Below, one piece after another: positions 1-5,755 of a stretch of 9,218 nt of DNA. The notes under the pieces are model-generated. The model was not told the origin of the DNA, did no database searches, and saw only the letters and a list, made by a program, of their open reading frames with translations. Each line of letters opens with the position of its first letter. The stretch's first letter is position 1. This DNA is from Blastocatellia bacterium (GTDB lineage Bacteria > Acidobacteriota > Blastocatellia > Pyrinomonadales > Pyrinomonadaceae). The stretch is taken from positions 1 to 9,218 of the forward strand of contig JACDAK010000008.1 in NCBI GenBank assembly GCA_013695495.1, read 5' to 3'. The position numbers and the translations under genes are program-made.

Positions 1-948
1 TTCAAAACCGGGTAGTGCGCGGGTTGGGATCTCAGTACAGCGGCGCACCATATCTGCACGGACGATAGCCGCATTCTCATAATGGTCGCCGGAGCGGAAC
101 TGAACGCCGTCGGCTACGATGACGCGGTTTAGGGCCACGTCATCAGGGACAATTACGTCATCCCAGATGACGGCGTCGTGAACCGTTGCCGAAGGGGCTA
201 AGCTACACCTTTCACCGATGCAAACGTCGGCACCGTCCATCATCGCTAAAGAGATATCAAGGTAGCGCGGGATCGTCGACATTTCGTACCACTTGCCAGC
301 GGCTATATGGGATGCGATCCTTTCGCCCGAGTCGATCGCGGGCTGATAGAACGATGGAATGATATCTGAATAGACGCCGCGAGGGATATAGTCGAACACT
401 CTCGGCTCCAGAATTTGGATGCCGGTGAACATCAACGGTGCGTCACCGCTAGAAGTTGAGCGGTCCGGTGAAGGGAACTCGCCGAATCGTGAAACGAGAC
501 CACGCTCGACCTCGACTTCGGTGAATCTCTCGCGCTTTTCATTTCGCATCAGGACCATCGTGGCAATAGCACCGGAGGCTTTGTGCGCAACGACGGCGGC
601 GGACAGATCGATATCGGTGATTATCTTGCCGTTGATCACGAGGAACGCGTCGTCCGATAGTTGATCGCGGACATGGTCCAGAGCCCCAGAGGTGCCGAGA
701 ATGTCAGGCGTCTCTTCCGAGTAAGTGATGGAGACACCAAAACTGGAACCGTCGCCCAGTGCGGCGATCACAGATTCCGGTTGATGATGCAGATTTACGA
801 TCACCTCGCGGAAACCGAACCTAGCGAGATATTCGGCGACATATCCCACCAAGGGCTTGTTCAAAAAAGGGACGGCAGGCTTTGTCCGATCGATGGTTAG
901 CGGGAAGAGGCGAGTTCCGAACCCTGCCGCTAGAATCATTGCTTTCAT
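1..948 (-). CDS. Sugar-1-phosphate nucleotidyltransferase (NDP-sugar synthase), 3' end cut by window edge
   Basis: Makes an NDP-sugar from NTP and a sugar 1-phosphate in the cytoplasm, feeding polysaccharide or glycan synthesis; the sugar and nucleotide cannot be told from sequence. Reading the minus strand from ATG 948-946 gives 316 residues without a stop, so only the C-terminus is missing. It opens MKAMILAAGFGTRLFPLT with RTKP at 21-24, the nucleotide-binding signature GxGTRLxPLTxxxxKP of the NTP_transferase (mannose-1-phosphate guanylyltransferase-like) family. The usual catalytic-core NGD is NGK at 106-108, followed by TDIDL. LMFTGIQIL (172-180) is the family's F-x-G-I strand, and residues about 239-281 (GADVCIGERC, APSATVHDAVIWDDV, ADGV) look like left-handed beta-helix hexapeptide turns. 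No good Shine-Dalgarno is visible; a weak promoter (TTGATG, 18 nt, TAAAGT; 1009-980) lies upstream. It starts 76 nt after the terminator of the preceding minus-strand gene, so it is probably transcribed separately. Confidence 0.9.
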   Translation of the reverse strand, partial: MKAMILAAGFGTRLFPLTIDRTKPAVPFLNKPLVGYVAEYLARFGFREVIVNLHHQPESVIAALGDGSSFGVSITYSEETPDILGTSGALDHVRDQLSDDAFLVINGKIITDIDLSAAVVAHKASGAIATMVLMRNEKRERFTEVEVERGLVSRFGEFPSPDRSTSSGDAPLMFTGIQILEPRVFDYIPRGVYSDIIPSFYQPAIDSGERIASHIAAGKWYEMSTIPRYLDISLAMMDGADVCIGERCSLAPSATVHDAVIWDDVIVPDDVALNRVIVADGVQFRSGDHYENAAIVRADMVRRCTEIPTRALPGFE

Positions 949-1023
949 AATTACCCGGAGTGCCGAAAAACTTAGATTTACTTTAAGACAAGCGGGCGGT
1001 CATCATCAAACTGCCCATAAGGA

Positions 1024-1053
1024 AAAGGGCTGAGACAGAAGCCTCAGCCCTTT
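1024..1053 (-). terminator. Intrinsic terminator of the secreted FG-GAP protein gene
   Basis: An 11-bp perfect inverted repeat (AAAGGGCTGAG at 1024-1034, CTCAGCCCTTT at 1043-1053) has an 8-nt loop. Read on the minus strand it begins 29 nt after the TAA at 1085-1083 and ends in TTTTCC. The AAA/TTT ends make it symmetrical, so it could also stop plus-strand transcription. Confidence 0.8.
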
Positions 1054-1082
1054 CATGCCGCAACCAAAGGTCACGGGCAATT

Positions 1083-2630
1083 TTATCTTACGTGGTAGAT
1101 AGCAGCCGGAATATCGTTCTGTGAACCCCAGTTGCGGGTAAGGATGTTCCCGGCAGCGGACGTCAGCACCCAGAACGTTGCGGGATCACCCGGACGCCAG
1201 ATGACGAAATCCCATCTTCCGTCGCCGTCATAATCACCAGGTGCGGGAATGTCTGTTGCGACAAATCCCCAGATCCTAGCAAAGTCGTCGCCGCCTTCGG
1301 ATGGACGAACTGTCCAACGCCATGTATCGCCTTGGGCAGTGATCACGGCAAGGTCGGTCGTTCCATCACCGGTGTAATCACCCGCCACGACAAGGTCAGT
1401 TCCGTTTCCGAAGGTTTGGGTAAAGAGCGCACCGGTCGCGTAGCGGATCCAGAAGACGCCTTCGCCCGCATCATTGCGTTGAATAACGTAATCAGCCCTA
1501 CCATCGCCGTCGAAATCACCAACGATCGGGATGTCTCCGTGAATGCCCCAGGCCGCGACGGTGAAGTCAACGTTCGGATTTTCACGCCAGTACCAGAAGC
1601 TGAAATCGCCGGGGTTAACACCCGCACGATACACAGCTACGTCAGCCAAGGTGTCCCCGTTAAAATCAGCAACTACCGGTACATCGCCTGTTTGGCCGAA
1701 TCCTTCAATGCGAAGGGTGTTGTTTGAACTATTGATGATGTAGAACGTGCCGATCGCACCCGGACGCCAGATAGCGATATCAGTTCTCCCATCGCCGTCA
1801 TAGTCCGCGGGAACGTAGAAATCTGAGCCGATTCCCCATGGCTGCTCGTAAAGCCCGCCTGACTGATTTAAGCTGATCCACCATGAAACCCAATCGTTCG
1901 GACCGCCCCGCATGCGTATGATCGCATAGTCAGAGAATCCGTCTCCGTCAAAGTCGACCGGGACGTTCGTACCATTACCAGGACCCGGTGTCGGCGTGGG
2001 TGATGGTGTCGGGGTTGGAGTGGGGGTTGGTGTCGGCGTCGGCGTCGGGCCGCCGCCTGCCGTCAGCGTTAAGCTTGCAGCACTGATCGAACCCGTGTCA
2101 CCATCAGCGCAATCGTTGAATTTCAGAACCCATGTCCCGTTTGACGTGGCAATGCCCGCGAAAACCGGGTTCATCAGAGTTTGAACGCCCGCATCATCTG
2201 ACGTACGATAATCGCCCGGCGCGACAACCGTCGCCGGGGCCGTGGCGGCGGTCCACCAATTACCCGGTGCCGTATCGTAAAAGTTGTAGGTTCCGGCCAG
2301 ATCAGCGCTTGAGCCAAACGCGGTTTGACCCGGATTCGTGAACTCAAAGAGAACATGCATTGGAGTTCCGCCCGGAGCAAGAAGTACCGCATCTACGTCT
2401 CCAACCCATGTGTGGGTACCTGTGAAGCTGACTCGAACGTTTGTCGGAGGGCCTGAAAGTCCCTCAACGATGAACTGTACCTGCCTACCTGGGCCGGCGC
2501 AATCGTCGTCGGGGATCGCCCCTAAACTTCCCGGAACAGCGTTAAATGTGGTCTGACTAAATGCAGTTAAGCCTAGACATAGAGTGAGTGCGAAAATTGC
2601 AGAAACACTCCTGAGCAATTTACTGATCAT
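1083..2630 (-). CDS. Secreted protein: P-domain-like module, Thr-Pro linker, six FG-GAP/VCBS repeats
   Basis: A 515-residue exported protein of unknown role, probably cell-surface or extracellular. The N-terminus (MISKLLRS, then a hydrophobic stretch ending LTAFS-QTT) is a Sec signal peptide with likely cleavage near residue 25. Residues about 30-190 resemble a proprotein-convertase P/Homo B beta-sandwich: HTWVGDVDAVLLAPGGT, then NGTWVLKFND and GDTGSISAASLTL; Cys44 and Cys174 could form a disulfide. A Thr-Pro linker (about 195-217) follows. Six repeats spaced 46-50 residues carry the Ca-binding signature D-x-D/N/T-G-D-x near 226, 276, 322, 372, 418 and 466, each with D-(I/V/Y/F)-(A/V)-(V/I) after it, as in FG-GAP/VCBS beta-propellers. 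The chain ends without a PEP-CTERM or sortase signal. The start is ATG 2630-2628, not the in-frame TTG at 2651, because that TTG lies against the GAGGAGG Shine-Dalgarno. Such proteins are common in Blastocatellia; function is not inferable. Confidence 0.9.
   Translation of the reverse strand: MISKLLRSVSAIFALTLCLGLTAFSQTTFNAVPGSLGAIPDDDCAGPGRQVQFIVEGLSGPPTNVRVSFTGTHTWVGDVDAVLLAPGGTPMHVLFEFTNPGQTAFGSSADLAGTYNFYDTAPGNWWTAATAPATVVAPGDYRTSDDAGVQTLMNPVFAGIATSNGTWVLKFNDCADGDTGSISAASLTLTAGGGPTPTPTPTPTPTPTPSPTPTPGPGNGTNVPVDFDGDGFSDYAIIRMRGGPNDWVSWWISLNQSGGLYEQPWGIGSDFYVPADYDGDGRTDIAIWRPGAIGTFYIINSSNNTLRIEGFGQTGDVPVVADFNGDTLADVAVYRAGVNPGDFSFWYWRENPNVDFTVAAWGIHGDIPIVGDFDGDGRADYVIQRNDAGEGVFWIRYATGALFTQTFGNGTDLVVAGDYTGDGTTDLAVITAQGDTWRWTVRPSEGGDDFARIWGFVATDIPAPGDYDGDGRWDFVIWRPGDPATFWVLTSAAGNILTRNWGSQNDIPAAIYHVR
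1989..2048 (-). repeat. Thr-Pro coding repeat (interdomain linker)
   Basis: A 60-base GT/C-rich stretch encodes about ten Pro-Thr dipeptides with one Pro-Ser. Codons vary at the third base (ACA, ACC, ACG-like and CCC, CCA, CCG-like), so it is not a perfect DNA repeat, but the 6-base period could allow length change by slippage or recombination. It separates the P-like domain from the FG-GAP repeats and would form an extended, protease-exposed, possibly glycosylated linker. Confidence 0.85.
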
Positions 2631-2642
2631 ACAAAATGTATT

Positions 2643-2649
2643 CCTCCTC
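2643..2649 (-). promoter_or_regulatory. Shine-Dalgarno that decides the start of the FG-GAP protein
   Basis: GAGGAGG on the minus strand, 12 nt before ATG 2630. It is the only strong anti-16S match here and abuts the upstream in-frame TTG at 2651-2649, which therefore cannot be the start. Confidence 0.75.
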
Positions 2650-2758
2650 AAAGATATCGGTATGGGCGCATTTGCAAGCCCGAAAATTCAACGGATAGAC
2701 TGATGGGGTCATTTTCCGGAGAATGAAATGTGCGGTATGTAAAAAGTTACGAAAACTT

Positions 2759-2773
2759 CATTAAACCTTAATG
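2759..2773. promoter_or_regulatory. Operator-like dyad in the transporter promoter
   Basis: A perfect inverted repeat, CATTAA-N3-TTAATG, overlaps the expected -35 region of the plus-strand promoter whose -10 is at 2783. Flanking GAAAA (2751-2755) and TTTTC (2774-2778) extend the symmetry across a 3-nt offset. The position fits a repressor site blocking RNA polymerase; the cognate regulator is unknown. Confidence 0.4.
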
Positions 2774-2788
2774 TTTTCTTCCTATAAT
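2761..2788 (+). promoter_or_regulatory. Probable sigma-70-type promoter for the MFS transporter
   Basis: A perfect TATAAT at 2783-2788 lies 16 nt after a weak TTAAAC (2761-2766). Transcription would start near 2795, followed closely by AAGGA at 2801. The weak -35 suggests activator dependence or an unusual sigma context. Confidence 0.5.
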
Positions 2789-2812
2789 GTCAAGATTTAT
2801 AAGGATTATGAG

Positions 2813-2839
2813 ATGATGGCGGCACAGTGGTGGGTGTAA
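2813..2839 (+). CDS. Possible 8-residue leader peptide (upstream ORF) before the transporter
   Basis: ATG ATG GCG GCA CAG TGG TGG GTG TAA would encode MMAAQWWV. AAGGA (2801-2805) lies 7 nt before the ATG, a better ribosome site than any seen before the transporter itself, and the predicted transcription start is just upstream. It is in frame with the transporter ORF but ends 78 nt before the transporter ATG. It could be a regulatory leader with tandem Trp codons, a degraded N-terminus or chance. Too short to prove from sequence alone. Confidence 0.3.
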   Translation: MMAAQWWV

Positions 2840-2917
2840 TTGCGGTTTAAGCCGGTAGGGAGCAGTGGCTTTTCTGCAACCAACGCCATTCGACCGTCAT
2901 CGGCAGCCGAAAACAAA

Positions 2918-4273
2918 ATGAAAAATTCACGATCTGAAATCTTTGGATGGCTGACGTACGATTGGGCCAATTCCGTGTTCTACACGACCGTGGTTAGTGT
3001 TCTCGCGGGGCCCTACATAACCAGCCTTGCTCAAGCGGATGTAGGACGCGGCGGGGTGGTTCTGTCGCTGGGGCCTATCGGTTCGATAACGTCGGACAAT
3101 CTGTTCACGGCGACCCTCGGCGTTTCCGTCTTTCTTCAGATTTTCATCCTCCCTCTTCTTGGCGGGATCGCTGATTACACGAACCTGAAGAAGAAAATGA
3201 TGGCGGCGTTTTGCTACACCGGCGTCCTCGCTAGCAGCCTGCTTTTCTTTATTCAAGGTGATTCTTACCTTTGGGGCTGTGCGATGCTCCTCGTTGCCAA
3301 TATGTGTTTTGCCGCGGCAAACGTCTTCTATAACGCGTTTCTGATCGACATCACTACTGAGGACAAGCGCGATAAAATATCGAGTTACGGGTTTGCTGCC
3401 GGGTATTTGGCCGGCGTGATCGTACTCATTCTGAATATAGCCCTGATACAGTTTGCCGAGACACTTGGTATCTCGGAGGGTTTTGCGATCAGGATCTCAC
3501 TGCTCGCTGCATCACTCTGGTGGGGGTTGTTCGCGATCGTCACCTTCAAGCTTGTCCGTTCGCGCGGAGCTGTGAAATCTATCCCGGCTGGACAGAATAT
3601 AGTGAAGGTTGGGTTCGTCGAGGTGTGGAAGACTTTGAAGGAACTCTATGGGCTGAAATACACCCTGATGTTCCTGATAGCCTATCTTTTCTACAATGAC
3701 GGTATTCAAACCGTAATTCTAAATTCGTCAGTCTTTCTTTCTCAGGAGCTGTTCGTCTCGCGCGGGCTCGAAACGGATCAGACCTTTTTACTCGTAATCT
3801 TCCTGATAGCACAGACCGCTGCTTTAGCCGGTGCGGTCCTGTTCGAACGCATCGCCCGCGTTATAGGAGCAAAGCACACGATCGTGGTGAGCCTTTTCAT
3901 CTGGTCGGCCATTGTGATCTACGCGTATGCGTTTCTTCAGAGTACGGCACAAGCAATGGGAATGGCTGTCTTTATCGGGCTTGTTTTAGGCAGCGCGCAG
4001 GCGCTCTCGCGTTCTTTGTACTCACAGATGATCCCGAAAGACCGCGAATCGTCGTTTTTTGGTCTTTACGAAATTTCGGAAAAAGGAACATCATGGCTCG
4101 GCAATCTGGTGTTTGCAGTGGTGGTCGGCATAACCGGATCGTACCGCTATGCAATACTAGGCTTGATCTTTTCCTTCGTAGTTGGGATCTTGATCTTGAT
4201 CTTTACCGATACAAGGCGTGCTATACATGATGCAGGCAACCTGACGCCCGAAGAAGCCGAGAAGAGCACCTGA
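2918..4273 (+). CDS. MFS transporter, UMF1 (Atg22-like) family
   Basis: A 451-residue polytopic inner-membrane protein with about 12 hydrophobic segments, including about 62-86, 95-113, 120-142, 158-180, 190-210, 288-310, 322-341 and 411-429. UMF1 hallmarks are FGWLTYDWANSVF near the N-terminus (9-21), a motif-A-like GGIADYTNLKKK (82-93), YNAFLIDI (138-145), and QALSRSLYSQMIP plus FFGLYEISEKGTSWLG (361-396). Bacterial members have no settled substrate; fungal Atg22 releases amino acids from the vacuole, so an amino acid or other small solute is only a guess. I chose ATG 2918 because it places the DWAN motif where the family has it. The frame stays open back to TTG 2840, but the extra 26 residues are polar and unlike the family. 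No clear Shine-Dalgarno precedes 2918. The gene is divergent from the secreted protein, and the next gene has its own promoter. Confidence 0.88.
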   Translation: MKNSRSEIFGWLTYDWANSVFYTTVVSVLAGPYITSLAQADVGRGGVVLSLGPIGSITSDNLFTATLGVSVFLQIFILPLLGGIADYTNLKKKMMAAFCYTGVLASSLLFFIQGDSYLWGCAMLLVANMCFAAANVFYNAFLIDITTEDKRDKISSYGFAAGYLAGVIVLILNIALIQFAETLGISEGFAIRISLLAASLWWGLFAIVTFKLVRSRGAVKSIPAGQNIVKVGFVEVWKTLKELYGLKYTLMFLIAYLFYNDGIQTVILNSSVFLSQELFVSRGLETDQTFLLVIFLIAQTAALAGAVLFERIARVIGAKHTIVVSLFIWSAIVIYAYAFLQSTAQAMGMAVFIGLVLGSAQALSRSLYSQMIPKDRESSFFGLYEISEKGTSWLGNLVFAVVVGITGSYRYAILGLIFSFVVGILILIFTDTRRAIHDAGNLTPEEAEKST

Positions 4274-4276
4274 AAG

Positions 4277-4304
4277 TTGAGGGTTGATTCAGTTTCGTTA
4301 TAAT
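4277..4304 (+). promoter_or_regulatory. Promoter of the LOG-AIM24-enzyme I operon
   Basis: TTGAGG (4277-4282), a 16-nt spacer and a perfect TATAAT (4299-4304) sit in the 68-nt gap after the transporter stop. The transcript would start near 4311, about 30 nt before the GTG start at 4342, with AGGA at 4328-4331 as ribosome site. Confidence 0.55.
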
Positions 4305-4341
4305 AGGCCTTTGAATCTTATCTGAATAGGAAATTATCAGC

Positions 4342-4896
4342 GTGATCGAAAACTCAAAAGACCGAATAGTGACTATCTTCGGTGGCTCCGGCTTCGGGCA
4401 AGAATCGCCTGAGTATCAGGATGCGAAACAACTGGGCTTCAGCCTCGCGTCAGCCGGCTTTACGATCTGTACCGGCGGATATCTCGGTGTGATGGAAGCC
4501 GCTTCGCGCGGCGCCCGTGAGGCGGGCGGGCGTGTTTTCGGGATCGTTATGAACCAGTTCAAGGCGGAACCGAACAGATACTTAACCGATAAGGTTGCGA
4601 CGAGCCATTTCTATGAACGGCTTCAGAACCTTATTAGTCGATCGGTCGGCTTCGTTGCTCTTCGCGGGGGGATGGGAACCGTGACCGAGGTTTCGTTGGT
4701 TTGGAACAAACTTCAAACTCAAGTGCTTGAACCACGTCCCCTCGTTCTCGTCGGCGAATGTTGGCGGCACGTTACGGATGCATGGCAAGAACATTTGGTC
4801 GTATCTGACTCGGACGTGAAACTTCTACAGTTCGCCAGAGACGGCAAGGAAGCGGCCGAAATCATTGTCGCCCGCTCCGCGGGGGTAGTAATTTAA
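4342..4896 (+). CDS. LOG-like Rossmann-fold protein (SLOG / 'lysine decarboxylase-like' family)
   Basis: 184 residues, cytoplasmic. GGSGFG (14-19) and TGGYLGVMEAASRGAREAGG (44-63) give the nucleotide-binding fold. YERLQNLI (91-98) matches the place of the LOG ERK helix, with Arg93 kept but Lys replaced by Leu. RGGMGTVTE (108-116) corresponds to PGGxGTxxE, keeping Glu116 but with Arg for the first Pro. Characterised LOG enzymes hydrolyse cytokinin-type nucleoside 5'-monophosphates to base plus ribose 5-phosphate; the older name lysine decarboxylase is a misannotation. Here the substrate is unknown, and nucleotide binding or phosphoribohydrolase activity is inferred from fold. The GTG start has AGGA 10 nt upstream and follows a good promoter. 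The next gene begins 1 nt after the stop, so this heads an operon. Confidence 0.82.
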   Translation: MIENSKDRIVTIFGGSGFGQESPEYQDAKQLGFSLASAGFTICTGGYLGVMEAASRGAREAGGRVFGIVMNQFKAEPNRYLTDKVATSHFYERLQNLISRSVGFVALRGGMGTVTEVSLVWNKLQTQVLEPRPLVLVGECWRHVTDAWQEHLVVSDSDVKLLQFARDGKEAAEIIVARSAGVVI

Positions 4897-4897
4897 A

Positions 4898-5755
4898 ATG
4901 AATTGCCCTAGATGTACGGTGGCGTTGCTGCCCAATGCAAATTTTTGCGGCTCTTGCGGATTTACTATCCAGAATGCTGCAAGCCAGCCTGTGCCGGGTA
5001 TACCGGCCCAGAATCAGGCAGCACCTCATGGTGGTTCATTTCGTTTCGATGACGACGGCCGGGGGACCGGACGCGGATATCAGTGGGAGATAAAGCATCC
5101 GGGGTCGTTCGCTCTAGCGTCAGTTATTCTCGAGCCCGAACAGTCAATATCAGCTGAAGCGGGTGCGATGGTATCGATGTCTGCAAATGTCGAGCTACAC
5201 TCCGAAATGAAGGGCGGCATGTTTGGGGCGCTTAAACGCGCAGTCGGCGGTGAGTCGGCTTTTGTTTCAACGTTTACTGCCCGCGGCACTCGGGGAGAGG
5301 TAACGCTTGCACCAGGGATGCCCGGCGATATTACCGGAATCGAAATGCAGAACCAAACCTTTCGGGTTCAATCCAGCTCCTATCTTGCGGGGGACACTAG
5401 CCTGAAAGTTGACACCAAGTTTGGTGGAACTCGCACATTCTTTGGCGGCGAAGGGCTCTTTGTCCTTGAGGTGCAAGGAACCGGCCTGCTTTTGGTGTCT
5501 TCATTTGGAGCGATCCATCGAAAAACGTTAGCGGCCGGCGAACAGTATGTAGTCGACACCGGGCACCTTGTAGCATGGGAAGCGCATATGCAGTATGAGC
5601 TTAGAAAAGCCGCAAAGGGGTTCTTTCGCAGCGTACTAAGCGGCGAAGGGCTTGTTGCTCACTTTAACGGGCCGGGTGAGTTATTGATCCAGACACGAAA
5701 CCTTGCGGCGTTTGCGGGGCTGTTGAAGCCGTTCTTTCCGTCGCAGAGTTCGTGA
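4898..5755 (+). CDS. AIM24 / TIGR00266-family protein with N-terminal zinc ribbon
   Basis: 285 residues. Cys3, Cys6, Cys17 and Cys20 (CPRC and CGSC pairs) form a compact zinc-ribbon of the kind prefixed to many bacterial proteins. A Pro/Gln-rich linker (about 27-46) leads into an AIM24 beta-sandwich, about 60-280: KHPGSFALASVILEPEQSISAEAGAMVSMS, GGMFGALKRAVGGESAFVSTFTA, LAPGMPGDI, GGEGLFVLEVQGTGLLLVSSFGA and AWEAHMQYEL. The family was named from a yeast mitochondrial inner-membrane protein; the bacterial role is unknown and no catalytic motif is evident. ATG 4898 is 1 nt after the LOG-like stop, with only a poor G-run (4880-4885) as ribosome site, so translation is likely coupled. The stop overlaps the next start (GTGA), placing it in the enzyme I operon. 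The zinc-ribbon may mediate protein or nucleic-acid contact (inference). Confidence 0.88.
   Translation: MNCPRCTVALLPNANFCGSCGFTIQNAASQPVPGIPAQNQAAPHGGSFRFDDDGRGTGRGYQWEIKHPGSFALASVILEPEQSISAEAGAMVSMSANVELHSEMKGGMFGALKRAVGGESAFVSTFTARGTRGEVTLAPGMPGDITGIEMQNQTFRVQSSSYLAGDTSLKVDTKFGGTRTFFGGEGLFVLEVQGTGLLLVSSFGAIHRKTLAAGEQYVVDTGHLVAWEAHMQYELRKAAKGFFRSVLSGEGLVAHFNGPGELLIQTRNLAAFAGLLKPFFPSQSS

Noticed and set aside
419..900. Two plus-strand reading frames (419-664 and 661-900)
   Set aside because: They are antisense to the nucleotidyltransferase, which reads continuously with its family motifs on the minus strand; their proteins resemble nothing.
1989..2048. Thr-Pro repeat as a CRISPR or non-coding satellite
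   Set aside because: It is a 6-base coding period with variable third bases inside an intact reading frame and has no spacers.
2631..2651. In-frame TTG at 2651 as the start of the FG-GAP protein
   Set aside because: It abuts the GAGGAGG ribosome site and would put seven residues before a well-formed signal peptide; ATG 2630 fits better.
2840..2917. TTG 2840 as the transporter start
   Set aside because: It adds 26 polar residues unlike the UMF1 family and has no ribosome site; ATG 2918 gives the usual short N-terminus before the DWAN motif.
4342..4896. Lysine decarboxylase
   Set aside because: There is no PLP-binding lysine motif; the GGxGTxxE motif belongs to the LOG/SLOG fold, for which that name is a legacy error.
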